Assembly: GCA_030248295.1 (NCBI GenBank)
Contig: JASANH010000986.1
Span: forward strand, 124,001-188,000
DNA from: Mesodorylaimus sp. YZB2_4
Taxonomy: Eukaryota > Nematoda > Enoplea > Dorylaimida > Dorylaimidae
DNA: 64,000 nt
Reading direction: 5' to 3'
Positions 34,693-47,273 of the stretch are shown piece by piece. How positions within the stretch are numbered: the first letter of the stretch is position 1; every line of letters begins with the position of its first letter. A model generated the notes under the pieces. The model made no database searches and was not told the origin of the DNA. It saw nothing but the letters and a program-made list of their open reading frames with translations. The translations under genes and the position numbers were made by a program.

Positions 34693-37516
34693 ATGGACCT
34701 GCTTTGGAAGGCGATCATCGTCGTCGTGTTTAGCGTTGGGATGAAATTTCTGATAAAATCGTATCAAACACCAGAGCTGCCACCCAATTTCGGTGGTCAT
34801 GTGGAGCCAGGATTCGAGGCAGTCGAACAAGCATTTCGGTAAGTGCGAGGTTGCCTCCACAGATTCTGTGCTTAAGTGATCATTGCTTATGATTTCAGAG
34901 AAAACTTTGAGGACGGTTTCGAACCAGATGGTGCCGCTTTCGCAGTCTGTCACCGCGGGAAGCTAGTTGTCGATTTATGGGGTGGATACGCAGATAAGAT
35001 GGCGGTGCGACCATGGAAGAAGGATACGTTGACGACGACTTTTTCCAATACTAAAGTAAGATAGTGCTCATTCGGATTTTTGTGCAGCAATTCTTGAAGG
35101 GAAACTATATTCGTGCTTTTAGATCATTTCCGCACTGGTCATTGCAAAACTGGTGGATCGTGGACTGCTCAGTTACGATGACCCAGTGATCAAGTACTGG
35201 CCAGAGTTCGGCAAACACGGGAAGGACGTTGTCACAGTCAAGATGCTGGTCAGCCATCAGGTAAGATGTGCATGGGTGCAGTGTGTTAGCCGCCTACCCT
35301 TCTCATTGGGTGGCACTTATCTGCGAGTAAACTCGCGGCCGGGTATCATTTCGTGTAGCATGTCCTTCTTGCGGTACTTACCAGTGAGTGTTTTTTAAAA
35401 ATTCTTGTGGGCCAAATGCCGTTTTTGCCAATAGCCAGGCAACAGTCAAACCTTCTGAGCAAGGCTGTGCGGACCAGCCCGCAAAGCAGCGTCCCTCTGC
35501 GTGTCTGCACTAGGAGCGCCTCCACGCGAGTGTATCCTGGACTGGACACCGACTTCCACGGACGATGGCGGGTGGGCTGTGATCCTGGCGCTGCTCCACA
35601 GCCGAGACTGTTTCCTCGTTTGGCTTCCATCTCTCAACTCGGAGTACCTCGGCGGTACCGGCTGAGTCACCCACGGCCTGGCGCGCAAGGTCAGCGAGGG
35701 TTTATGGTTCGAAAACCGACCTCCATCACTGAGGATCGAATCCGGGACGAGTCCAGCCACTCGCTCCCAAGCAATACGGAATGCCGAACCGCTGCACCAC
35801 CGCGGCGGCTACCTGCGAGTGTTAGATTCCTGGCGGGGTATCACTTGAGTAACGTCTCTTCACCCTCGAGTGCTTGCCGTCAGTGACACGATGAAGCATG
35901 AATACGAGCAGTGTGACACATTAATACCATGCTGGTTCTTTCAGGCTGCCGTTGCCGCGCTGGATGAGCCAATCACTTTGGACGTTGTTCGAGACTGGCG
36001 CAAAATGAGCAAACTCTTCGAAGACCAAGTACCAAACTGGCCCATTGGAACAACTGTCGGCTATCACGTTTTCACTTTCGGATGGTTATGCGAACAGTTG
36101 GTGCGACGTGTCGATCCAAAACAGCGGAGTATTGGACAGTTCTTCCACGAGGAAATTGCGAAGCCATTTGGTAAGCTGTTGGGGGTTCGTGATTAGGTGT
36201 CGCCAAAATCTGTGTGTTCTGCAATATCCGGAACAGGGTGGGTAACCAGTATTGACGATGAGCCCCCGTCTGATAAGGAATGCTACTCCATTGTTGAGCT
36301 TCTCCTGGGATCGAGACGGATCTCAATTAGACAGTTGATCCGAAAAGTTCAAATTCGGCTGGTCACTCCGGTCGCCTGTCACGCTTTGGCAGGACCTGGT
36401 ACGGCTGTGAAACTTTTTGCAGCGTTTTCCTTTGCCACGGCCTTCATTTTGAGACCTGTCTCGATCCCAGGAGAATCTTAACAATGGGGTGTGAGATTTT
36501 TTCTTAAAACTTTGCGCAGGTGGAGAAATCTTGACCCTCTTTCAACCACTACTGGGATTCTTCCAGCTGTCTTCCCGCTCCTGACGAACGTTTTGGATAC
36601 CGGGCAGCTGAGCATGATTTGGAAATGTGTGTGTTGAGATGAGTACCGGTTTTTAGGTCTCGACTATTTCATTGGCATTCCTCGAGAAGAATTGTATCGC
36701 GTTGCTCGCTTAACTCCAAGGTCGCTATGGGACGTGATTATTCGTTTGGGCGACTGGTTTTTCGCTAAAATTGTTTTGTTATTTCTGCTGACACCGAGTA
36801 AACCATTTACGGCCAAGGCGAACTTTAATCCGGATTGGTTGGATATGACAGGCGGGGTAAGTGGATTGGACGCATAGACTGGTTTTGGTCTTGATTTTTT
36901 AGCTGCGAGACTCTAATTTGTGCTAATCCTGCAGTAAATCGCCTGTTTTTCTAGCGTTTTAAATTCAACAATCCCGATATTCATCAATTGGAGGCCCCTG
37001 GTGCTAATGGCATTGGCAATGCACGTTCATTGGCTCAGCTAATGTGCCTTTTGGATGGGACGAAATTACTTAGCGAGCATACGATTAAGAAGATTTCTCA
37101 ACCTTCTAGTATTAATCGAAAAGACGAGGTGATCGGAATGAATTACTCGACTGGATGGGGCTTTTTCTTCACAGAGAATCCTAAAGTAAGTACTCTAGCC
37201 ACTGCTTCTTTCAATCCCTGGCTAGGCAATGGACAAGTAATACTAGGGGCCCGGGTTCGAGTCCTGCTCAAGGCTCCAGTTTTTGCGTTGTAATTTGAAT
37301 GTTGCACTCTACTCTTCGCTATAGGGTCATTACGTGATGGGTCACCCTGGTTTTGGCGGCCAGAATTCCAAGTACGATCCTCAAGAACATCTGGCTTTCA
37401 GTTATGTACGAAATCATATGGCACCCGACATGGGCGAATCATCGATGACTTTACGGAATCTGCAAGACGCATTGTATGACAGCATCGATGCCCTCAAGAA
37501 TACAGGTAGTTCATGA
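34693..37516 (+). CDS. Beta-lactamase/esterase-domain protein, array gene 3
   Basis: Exons 34693-34838, 34899-35055, 35123-35260, 35945-36170, 36657-36856, 36955-37185 and 37325-37516; 429 residues. Start is MDLLWKAI; an AG acceptor-like TCCTTTAG lies 22 nt upstream. Membrane anchor at about residues 6-21. Active-site motifs SNTK at the exon 2 end, GYHVFTFGW, and GHPGFGGQN (Phe for the usual Tyr). Intron 3 carries SINE A pieces also present in intron 3 of gene 4, plus an inserted SINE C absent from gene 4. Intron 6 carries a tRNA fragment. Frame intact. Confidence 0.9.
35325..35930 (+). repeat. SINE-like element A pieces flanking an inserted element (intron 3 of gene 3)
   Basis: Pieces at about 35325-35385 (CTGCGAGTAAACTCGCGGCCGG, TATCATTTCGTG) and 35815-35930 (CTGCGAGTGTTAGATTC, GGGGTATCACTTGAGTAACG, CTTCACCCTCGAGTG). 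Both match the two partial A copies at 42160-42380 in the same intron of gene 4, so they predate the gene 3/gene 4 duplication. Confidence 0.65.
35440..35815 (-). repeat. tRNA-derived SINE C with A and B boxes
   Basis: On the minus strand an A-box-like TGGTGCAGCGGTTCGGC (near 35800) is followed about 60 nt later by a B box GGATTCGATCC (near 35738), then about 300 nt of unrelated GC-rich body. That is the head-body plan of tRNA-derived SINEs. It is missing from the otherwise matching intron of gene 4, which gives insertion evidence. ORFs crossing it are chance. Confidence 0.65.
37222..37288 (+). repeat. tRNA-like fragment with T-run (intron 6 of gene 3)
   Basis: TGGCTAGGCAATGGACAAG (A-box-like), then CCCGGGTTCGAGTCCTGC (T-arm), CAAGGCTCCAG and a T-run. 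Too short for a full type II tRNA. Confidence 0.45.
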
Positions 37517-40500
37517 TGGCCTGATGAATCTCGGGATAGGCTCAGTGATAATGATGTGATATCTCCCAGGATGAACCAGTAGTTGCCTTATGCTCGCCTT
37601 TTTATGATCAGTGATATTTTGAGGTGGTGGCGCTCAAGTAAAGTATACAGGGATGTTTGAAGTGGTTTTGAGAACGATGGGTACTTTGCCCAATTTAATT
37701 TATATGGTGGTATTTCAAGACTTTAATTTACCATTTCAGCTTTTGACAGGTTTAGGTTTCAGCCTCAAGGCGAGTGGTCGGGTTTGACTCGGTTTTGTAG
37801 GAGCACCCAAATCGGAGAGTCATAAGGCCGAGGAAGAAATGATGGGTCGCTGGTGGGTCACGTAGATTTCGGGTGCGCACTAACGTAAAGCACAGGGCTA
37901 GCGCGTATGCAAATTTTCCACAACAATGGCCGCCTCCACGATGTACCTGAGCATCACATGCTGTGCGACATGGATGTACCTGTGCGCACGCCAGAAAATT
38001 CTGGAAAACCATTCGATTTCTCGTCTGAAATTTCAAGTTTTCGTTGGTTTGTTGATTGAAATTTTTAAGAAATGATAAATAGCGGTTGCAACAAAAAGTT
38101 TTTGCTGAAATTTCTAGAAAACGCATGCGTCGCTGAAAATTCTATTTGAAAAGAATTGGGTAGGCGGCGAAAACAATAGGATACCCTGCTGCAAACACGC
38201 AACTACAAAATTACACATGGTTCCCAGCACCCTCAAAAACCTCAGAAAACTCCTCAAATTTCAAGGTGCCGCTCAAAATCCTAAAAACCCACTCAAATTA
38301 CAAGAAAGGTCTGGAATCTCCTCAAAAATCAAAAAGTGTGATTGCTGGAAAGCTGACCGCACGAGGTACTAATGGCCCGGCACTAGAAAGCAAGGCACTT
38401 TTGCTCTTTGGTCCCCAACATACAATAGGTTAGCTGGCCCGATTAGCTTAGGCTGGTACTAGGCTTTGGCTAAAGCTTAGGCTGGCGTATGACACCAGGC
38501 TTAGGCTTAGTCTGGTAACTACAAGACTTAAGCTTGAGGTGACATTCGGCTTCAGCCGGCCTTATAACAGCCTTTGCCTGGGGATCAAACGGCAAAAGCG
38601 CTGAAAGCAGATAGTATCATTGCAAATGAACCAGTCAGGAGTCCAATAGCTCCACAATATCCTTCTGGAAAAGCGCTGTCTTTGAAATCGAAAGCGATTA
38701 AAAAGAACTTTTTAATTCCATTGTCAAGCATAATTGCTGACTATTCTTGCAGTAGGTGCACTGATTGAGAATCTTTTTTTGGTCCATAAATCAGCCGATG
38801 AAATTAGGAATGATATGTTTCGATGATTGCTGATCGCATGATCACACAAGATTCTTCAATTATATACATCAAGGCCCCACCCCAGGCCCACCCCCTTATA
38901 AAACGTAGGCCTACAATGTTGACACAGCTGGTGACTCATTTTCTAAACATCGGGGCATACGCATTTCTTGGTCAATCGCAAAACGGCGAACTACAAGTTG
39001 CTAGGCGACGACCCGCCCACAAACTGTAGTTCGATTTTTTGCTTTAAACTGCCCTCGCGAGGTGCCCCCCCTCTTTTTTCTAACTCCTGCCCTTTTTCCC
39101 TCCTTTAGCAACGCGGTGCTACAGACGCCAGCAGACTTTTGCAATAAGCAGTCGCACTTCGCGCTTATATCAACACAAAACCCCATCAAAACGCCGTCTG
39201 CTGCTGGCGGCACCGGCGCGGGGGGGCGGCCCCGCCCACCCCCACACACCCCCCAAACCCCTGGTCAACCACCAAGGTAAGATCAGTTGTGCGATGATAG
39301 ATTGAGACTTCTTGTGAGCAGTGGAACCTGTTGTAGGACCTCTTTGGAGCTCGTCCTTCATGCCTGCTCTGCTTCATCAGACAGATGTGAGACCCATACG
39401 ATCATGGGCAGATGGGTTTGGTGCCCAAGTGCGAATGCGATCAAGACAAAGTCCGTACAGTTGCCCTGTCTGGATCGAAATGTTGGCCCACAGCCGGGAA
39501 ACACGAGCTGGCGCTGCACACTATGAAGATGAGAATACCATGATGGACGCTCGGTTTGACAAGGATGGACCACGGATATGGGGAAGGTACTGGGGATCGC
39601 AATCATAAACGACAAGATGATGGTTTGGATATGTGACGTGCAGAAACCCAGATTCATCATGCCTTATGGGGATGGAATCTAGTCCCAGGGAGAAAGACCA
39701 CTGCGCAGACCAAAAACGATGCCTGGACCATCTCATGGAAGACATGATGAAAGTGAGCGCAAATCCACGAGACTCAGCACACCAGAAAAAAATAGAGAAA
39801 GACCAGACCCCGTGGTGGGACTAAACGCTCGGAAGATGATGGAGTCCGTTGAACATGCTGGTAAGCCATCAACTAATCTTACAAAGGTGTGGCGCCAACT
39901 TATACTGGAATTTGGTACCTGGAGAAGTGCCAAATTTTCGGGCTGACATTAAAACGCAGTGAAGGATGTCTTAGCGGCCATGTGGTCAGGAATGGCGGGC
40001 GATAAACAGGCTCAAATTTCAGCTGGGGACGTTTGACCTTGTGGAAAGAGATGTAAACTATAAACAGTTTGCAGAATGTGGACTGGCCTTGCGTTCCTCG
40101 TCTGAACTGGTCTTTGAGCACTTATGTAGTTCTCGGGTCCGTCAGAATCCCGTTAGAAAATGATGAGTCTCAATTCAGGGACCGAATTGAGAGCGACCCT
40201 TGTGGCGTGGACTAGTAAACTCCGCACGAGGTGTCGCGGCTTGAGCCATCCTCTGCCAAGCACTAGATAGCCCAGGGCGAGCTAAGGATTGCAGTAGTCA
40301 GCCCAACATTTTCCACTTGTCCGCTGTAGTCATCACGCAGCTTTAGTGTGCAATCGACTTGGCGGTACAGTAGATTTTGAAAAAAATTGGATGCTCTTGT
40401 TTTTCAGATTAGTTCCAGTACTTTTGGCGAATAGATCTCAATCGTATCAGAAGTGCTGCGAGATTGGCGGGACAACGACTTGTGTTGTAAAGGAGTCGGA

Positions 40501-41537
40501 ATCGAGGTGAAAGTCGCAGGAGAGGAAGAGACATCCTGGTGGATTTTGACGCGTAAGGTCTAATGTAAGGTAAGGTAAGGTTTCATTTTACGGTGCTTCT
40601 AATTGTGGCTCATTTTCCAGGCTGCTGTCCAATGGTGGTGTACGGTTCAGTGGCCAACATGGCGGGTGTGATCCCCACCAATATTGACCTCTTGCTCTGA
40701 AAAAGTATCAGTGCGAGGCACCCATTTTTATGGTAATGTCAAAGCATCGCAAATAAGGAACCTGTGATTGCGTACACTTAGCATCATGGTCTTCTGCTGG
40801 CACGATCGCTAGATAATTTTTTTTTGATAAGGTCCTCGGGATAACTTTGCTTCCTAATAGGACCTGTGCTGTTCTATATTGCTTACTGTTGTACGGACCT
40901 TGCGCGGGACGCTTGCTTTATGATTAGATGGCCTTACCTAATTTCCCAGTTTTGCCATGAGCTTGATGATCCAGTATATGTACTAATCAGCATGAGATGC
41001 GCACTTGATGAAATCGGTATGGCTGTCCTTCGCTATTGCTCTCTTTGAACTGCCGTTTTATTAGCAAAATACGATCGATTGCAGCTGCAACCCGATGCTA
41101 TCGGCTGTGAAAGAGCAAGTACCAGTACTGTCATCTCGACGCCATTTTTGGACATTCAGGTATGCAGTAACTTGACATTTTGAGGAAGACTCTCTCCTCC
41201 GTTGCCCGGTCGATACACTCTTTCCAGGCGAGGCAGAAACCCGTCGGGTTTATGTCTCAGGCTCCGACGACTTGGAGGCCAACCTGAGGTGGGGGGGTGA
41301 GACTATCCACACCCCGCGGTACCTTCTCCAATGTACACCCATTCAGTCTGTTGCACACTCATTGCTGCTGTAGTTTGCGAGGTGGTAGTCCTGCCACTTG
41401 GCCCTTTTTCGATGTGATCTGAGACCTATACCATCTAGTTCCATGGCTCATTGTCACCCTGCTTGAATGGATGTGTGTGACGGACCAAGACGTCTGCCGA
41501 TGGTCTATGACCCAATTAACGAGCCCGATTGTAGGCA
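37517..41537. other. 4-kb spacer between array genes 3 and 4
   Basis: No gene recognised. It has an A-rich CTCAAA-type low-complexity stretch at 38225-38335 and degenerate repeats of a CTTAGGCTGG-like word at 38440-38560. A 9-bp inverted pair CGAACTACA/TGTAGTTCG lies near 38987-39033, and a G/C-homopolymer-rich stretch at 39200-39260. Element B copy B5 is near 41190. ORFs around 39290-40120 match no family I know. Confidence 0.5.
41190..41340 (+). repeat. Structured element B, divergent copy B5
   Basis: Shares CGGTCGATAC, CTTTCCAGGCG, the hairpin position and the order of blocks with B2. The hairpin reads AAACCC-GTC-GGGTTT (41237-41251) where B2 has CAACCC..GGGTTG. The 3' third is unlike the other copies. 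Confidence 0.5.
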
Positions 41538-43657
41538 ATGGCACTGAAGATGGGGCTGGTTCGGAAAGCAGTTATCGCTGTCATTCTGGGCGTTGCGATC
41601 AAGTTTCTAATAAAGCTGAATCAAAGACCGCCTTTACCACCCAATTTCGGTGGTCATGTGGAGCCAGGATTCGAGGCAGTCGAACAAGCATTTCGGTAAG
41701 TGCGAGCTGGCCTTCACAGATTCAGCGCGTTAATGATTGTTGCTTCCGATTTCAGCAAAAACTTTGAGGACGGTTTCGAACCAGATGGCGCTGCCTTCGC
41801 AGTCTGTCACCACGGGAAGCTAGTCGTTGATTTGTGGGGCGGATACGCGGACGAGGAGGCGGTGCGGCTTTGGAAGGAGGACACAATGAACACTGCGTTC
41901 TCGACCAGCAAGGTAAGATCGGTTGCGAGCAGCTTGCTTTTCTGTCTGGATCATGATTCGGGTGTTTCATCTTAGGTCATTGCCTCAGTGGTCATAGCAA
42001 CCCTGGTGGATCGCGGGCAACTAAGTTACGATGGCCCAGTGATCAAATACTGGCCTGAGTTCGGCAAACACGGGAAAGACGTTGTCACAGTCAAGATGCT
42101 GGTCAGCCATCAGGTAAGATGTGCATGGGTGCAGTAACTACACCCTGCGTCGTTCTTACCTGCGAGTGCATTCCCGGCCGGGTATCATTTCTTGAGTGAT
42201 CATTCATTACCCTCCGAGTGACAAAACATGACACGCTGTCACACAGGGTGGTATACGTACTCGCCTGCGAGTGTTCGACTCGCGATGGGGTATCACTTGA
42301 GTAACGTCTCTTCTCCCTAGAGTGCTTATTGTCAGTGATTTGGTGAAGCATGAACACGAACAGTGTTACTTATTGATGATACCATCCTGGTTCTTCTAGG
42401 CTGCTCTAGCCGCACTGGATGAGCCAATCACTTTGGACGTTGTTCGAGATTGGCGCAAAATGAGCAAACTGTTCGAAGACCAGGCACCGAACTGGCCCAT
42501 TGGAAAAACCGTCGGCTATCATGCTTTCACCTTCGGATGGTTATGCGAACAGTTGGTGCGACGTGTCAATCCGAAACAGCGGAGTATTGGACAGTTCTTC
42601 CACGAGGAAATTGCGAAACCATTTGGTAAGCTGTTGGGGGTTCGTGATTAGGTGTCGTCCAAAATAGTATGGGTCGAGGCTGCAGCTGAAATGCTCATTG
42701 TGGAGCAGCCGTGCTTCGTGTTGCCTCTCTGCAAAGGAAGTGAGGTAAAGACGGCGAAGCCCTATTCCCGAATTCAATCTGTACTTGCACAAGGAGGCCC
42801 CCTTCTCCCTCGTTCATGAACGTGATAATGAGCCATGCGTGGTGTTCAGTCATGTTTTTTCAGGCATCGACTTCTTCGTCGGTATTCCACGAGAGGAACT
42901 GCACCGCGTGGCTCGTATGACCCAAGGGTCTTTTTGGGATCTAATTATTCGTTTGGGCGACACAGATCTGCTAAAATTTCTTCTGCATCAGATGATGAAA
43001 GGCCAAAAGCCGATCATCAAGAAAATCTTGTCCAGCATGCCCTGGCTGGATATGACGAGTGGAGTAAGTGGGTTGAAGTCCATGGTTTGGTGGTGGAGAC
43101 GTTCCCTCTTTCTGTTAACCTTTGAGCATTGCAAACTTGCTAATCCTTTTTGAGGCACTTTTTCACTTTTTTCTTTTCTAGCGCTTCCAGCAAAACAGCC
43201 CCGACATTCATCAGCTCGAATTTGTAAGCGCTGGTGGTATCGGAACTGCCCGCGCCCTGGCCAAGCTATTTTGCTTATTGGACGGATCGGAATTGATTAG
43301 CAAGAAAACATTGGAAAAAATATCAGTTCCCGTCTCCTTCGATTTCGAAGATGAGGTGCTCTCGATGAACTTAACGACTGGCTGGGGTTTCGTCTTTACG
43401 AAGAATCCTGATGTAAGAATTTCATGGGGTTACTCAGCGCCTGATTCGGCTCATACTTTACACCTTTTCAGGGGCGTTACCAAATTGGTCATCCGGGTTA
43501 TGGAGGTCAAAATGCAAAGCTGGATCCACAAGAACATTTGGCCTATGCGTATTTACGAAACAGAATGGGGGCAGATATGGCCGAATTGACGAGAACTTTT
43601 CGAAATTTGCAAAACGCGCTTTACGAAAGTATTAAGCTACTGAATAAGAAAGAGTGA
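41538..43657 (+). CDS. Beta-lactamase/esterase-domain protein, array gene 4
   Basis: Exons 41538-41695, 41756-41912, 41976-42113, 42400-42625, 42864-43063, 43182-43412 and 43472-43657. The length is 431 residues from the first ATG (MALKMGLVRKA), or 427 from the second at 41550, which matches sister starts. Anchor helix at about residues 7-24. Motifs STSK, GYHAFTFGW and GHPGYGGQN are all canonical for this array. The exon 1 end, first intron and exon 2 start are almost the same as in gene 3, its closest relative. An acceptor-like GTAG lies only 3 nt before the first ATG. Confidence 0.9.
42160..42380 (+). repeat. SINE-like element A, two partial copies (intron 3 of gene 4)
   Basis: CTGCGAGTGCATTCCCGGCCGGG at 42171 and CTGCGAGTGTTCGACTCGCG at 42263. 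Each is followed by GGGTATCA-TTGAGT and the CCCTCGAGTG-type tail. They represent the state of gene 3 intron 3 before SINE C inserted there. Confidence 0.65.
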
Positions 43658-43919
43658 TCTGATGTTAGTGAAATAGAACCTACTGTAAGTAGTCCCGAGC
43701 CGAGTTCCAGTGGAGGCTCGGAGTTGTAGTGATATTAACCTCACACTAATCGTAAGCAGGGTATGCACCTCATATTTGAAGCTTTTCTGCATTGTATTCT
43801 GGTAGAGTAAAGAATGTAGTGGCTGGAGCTAGAGCTGATGACTATCGGGGTATGTGACCCTGTTTTGTTGTGATATTCTGTAAGTATCTCAGCAGCCTAT
43901 TCAAGTCAGAATTTTGCAG

Positions 43920-45033
43920 GAAAATGCATCGAGGGATTGGACTTCTATTTTTGGTAAGTTACATATGCGTGGCTTGGTGTAGTTATCTGCCAAATAGTTG
44001 ATTGATTCAGGATTTGTAGGAGGAGCGTAAATTGATCAAAGATCCCTGGTGAGTACAATTGGCCTGTTCGAAGCAACGTTTCTGAAATAACAGCCGTTAT
44101 CGATTTTTGAAATTTGTTAAAGTTTCCTATGGATTTGGATTTTTAATTCAATCATTCACGATGCTCTAATGAAGATGTGTATACGTGACCAGCTAGCTTA
44201 TGGGCCAGGGGAAAGATAAGGTTTGTTTGATTACGACAAGTCAAAGTTTTTGGGGTGTACTCACCGTTGACTATTTTTGTTAGGTGTTTTGGACAGAAAA
44301 TGAACTCGGGTGCATCGAGTCCAAATGAAGAAACGCAGGGAAGACATTGCCATCCATTCTTTGGGGGAGAATGGTCCTGTCGCAGACTGTAGGTAAAAAA
44401 TTGAACGTGTACTTCGGATTCTGCTTGGCTAGGTGTGAGGTTTAACACTGCTGAATGGAAGGACGTTTATAGAAGCGTTATCAAACTGCACAGTGTGCAT
44501 TTTGATATGGCGTGGTCAGATTGCTGCTTTCTTTTAGGTGGGCCATGCAATTTTGGTCGATAGAGGACTCCTACGACGATCAGGTGATCAATTAGCCACT
44601 GGCCATTGCATGCTTTACTGCCCTTTCATACAGGCAGGCTATACATGTAATGGACGCATCGCCAAGGACACAGTCCGGGATCGGCGGCGAATGAGCAAAC
44701 TATTTGAAAATCAAGAACCGAATTGGCCGCCCGGAATGGATGCTGGTTATCACGCTCCGACATTTGGGTGGCTATGCGATCAGCTGGTGCGACGCGTTGA
44801 TCCCAAACATCGTAGTTCAAGCACTTCTTCAGAGACGAAATTCCTAAGTCTTAGTAGGGAAGTGCCAGGTTGGCCATCGAGGGCAGAATGCTAAGGTCGA
44901 TTCATACGAACGGTTGTCCATGGGCTATATTCGGAACAATATGGCACCGTTCACGGGCGAGTTCACACGATCATTTCGAGCTTCGCAATATGCTGCTGAC
45001 GAATGCATCAGGGATTTAAAAATCAAAGGTTGA
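43920..45033 (+). pseudogene. Gutted copy of array gene 1
   Basis: From about 43920 to 44360 it matches the 5' flank of gene 1. Then come a remnant of exon 3 (VDRGLL followed by scrambled sequence, from about 44538), a recognisable exon 4 (from about 44637) and exon 7 joined straight after it. Exon 4 keeps RRMSKLFENQEPNWPPG and AGYHAPTFGW. Exon 7 keeps NNMAPFTGEFTRSF and the end KIKG, then stop at 45031-45033. Exons 1, 2, 5 and 6 are absent, including the S-x-x-K motif, so no active product is possible. Confidence 0.82.
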
Positions 45034-45210
45034 GGAAACCAGTGATTGAAGGTTTAGAATGACTAGCGATCGACCAGGGTATTTAGTGGTGTCAGCAAAG
45101 TAAATCTTCAACTCATCATAGTTGTCTTCTTGTGGTAAAAATCGATAATTATCGATTACTTGAACTCGTATGACGGGGCCTTTCTTATGCATTCATTTCA
45201 GGACACTATT

Positions 45211-47273
45211 ATGGGGCTGTTTCGGAAGGCGGTCGTCATCGTTGTGCTGGGCGTCCTGATCAAGTATCTGATATCCTGGCGACAAGGCCCCCCATTGCCA
45301 CCCAATTTCGGCGGACACGTGGAACCCGGTTTCGAAGCTGTCGAACAAACTTTTCGGTGAGTCCTTGGATTCTCTGGGCCTAAGGGAGTGAGTGAGGGGT
45401 CATTTTCAGGAAGAATTTCGAAGACGGGTTTGAACCCGACGGAGCTGCCTTCGCGGTGTGCCACCGTGGGAAGCTCGTTGTCGATATTTGGGGCGGATAT
45501 GCTGACTCGATGGCCGTACGACCATGGAAGGAAGATACGATGACCATGGCTTTCTCGACTACTAAAGTAAGATTACCCTTTCAAATCCTCTGGGGTCGAG
45601 AGACTCTGGTCAAATGCACCAAGGGTGGAATAAGTTGCCATGCAAAGCATAAAGAGCGCTGAACATCAACCAGCCAGTCACACGGCCTCCTTCCTAAGTA
45701 GTTGATAGAGTCTTGAACGAAGGAACACATGACTTGGCCAGACGAGGAAGGAAAGCGGACCGTTTAAAAAAGCATGCTCTTTGGCTTAGCTGTGTATTAA
45801 GTTTATGTTTAGGTGGCTGATTCGTAGGAAATTTCTGTGACAATCGGGTCTCATACCACAAATTGATGAATCCTTTTGTGCTGGTTTATTTGATTTAATC
45901 TTCAGAGATGATGCTAGCATGATTCATGCAATGAGTCTTGTGCATCAGATATGTCGTGGCAGTCTGCATTTTGCCTGCCTTGAGTCAAAAAACATGTCTG
46001 GAAATCTTAGTGTACAAAATAGAGATTACAAGCTATAAATCCTGACATTGTCTGTTTAGGCTGTGGCCGCATTGACGATAGCAAAACTGGTTGATAATGG
46101 TCAGGTAAAATACGACGACCTAGTGACGAAGTATTGGCCCGAGTTTGGGAAACACGGGAAAAACAAAGTTACTGTGAAGATGTTGGTGACTCATCAGGTA
46201 AGGCGTGGTTGAAAATAGTTGCATCTCTCGTATAAAATCGCATTATAGGCTGGGTTGGCGGCAGTGGACCACCCCATTTCGATGGACGATATTCGAGATT
46301 GGCGCAGAATGAGCAAACTGTTCGAAGATCAAGTGCCGAACTGGCCAATCGGGAAAGATGTCGGGTATCACGCTTTGACATACGGATGGTTGTGCGATCA
46401 GTTGTTGCGGCGTATAGATACAAAGAAACGTAGTTTGGGACAGTACTTTCATGAAGAGATCGCTAAGCCTCTGGGTGAGTTGCCCTCTGTGGTCTACATG
46501 CGCTTGGTATTACATTTCGACTTGCAGGTATCGATTTCTTCATTGGCATTCCGCGGGAAGAATTATACCGTGTGGCTCGAATGACCCCATTCACTCTCTG
46601 GGATACAATCATCCGTTTAGACGACTGGGCTTTCACCAAGAGTATTCTGGAGCGTTTGTATCAGAAAGAGAACCCTCTTATGGACAAAGTAATGACCAAC
46701 CCGAATTGGTTGGATCCGTCAGGCGGAGTACGTGTCCCTGGAATATGATCCAAACCTAGTTTGATTTTGATTGAGTCGAGCTTATCTCGTTCTTGTTTTA
46801 GCGTTTCCGCTTAAATAATCCCGATATCCAAGAATTGGAAATTGCTGCCGCTTGTGGCATCGGCACTGCCCGAGGCTTAGCTAAGCTGTTTTGCCTGCTG
46901 GACGGAACTGAATTACTTAGCAGAGCTACGATTGAGAAGATTTCTCAACCGTTTATTATCGATCAGCAAGATCAAGTAGTCGGCATGAACCTAACGAGTG
47001 GCTGGGGATTCATGTTTACCAAGAGCCCTGATGTAATTGCCATCTGCTATTTCAGATGTTGGTTTTGACGGTAACTTTTTTCAGGGGCGCTACCAATTCG
47101 GCCATCCAGCATATGGAGGTCAAAATGCAAAATTCGATCCTCATGAACATCTGGCCTTTGCGTATGTCCGGAATCATATGGCACCAGATATGGGAGAATC
47201 GACGAGGACTTTACGAAACTTGCAACACGCTCTTTACGAAAGCATCAAGGTGCTAAAGAATAAGAAACAGTGA
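45211..47273 (+). CDS. Beta-lactamase/esterase-domain protein, array gene 5
   Basis: Exons 45211-45356, 45410-45566, 46060-46197, 46249-46474, 46528-46727, 46802-47032 and 47085-47273; 428 residues. Start MGLFRKAV follows a TTTCAG by 9 nt, exactly as in gene 2. Anchor helix at about residues 6-22. Motifs STTK, GYHALTYGW and GHPAYGGQN (Ala for Gly). Its 5' flank, exon 1, intron 1 and exon 2 are nearly identical to gene 2. Introns 2 and later differ clearly, and exons 3-7 differ more. Confidence 0.9.

Noticed and set aside
35407-35886. 159-codon plus-strand ORF rich in Arg, Ser and Pro
   Set aside because: It runs across SINE C and a SINE A piece inside intron 3 of gene 3; composition explains the open frame.
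39287-40120. Overlapping ORFs suggesting a retroelement or gene
   Set aside because: No reverse transcriptase, integrase or other motif is readable in any frame, and frames change within short distances.
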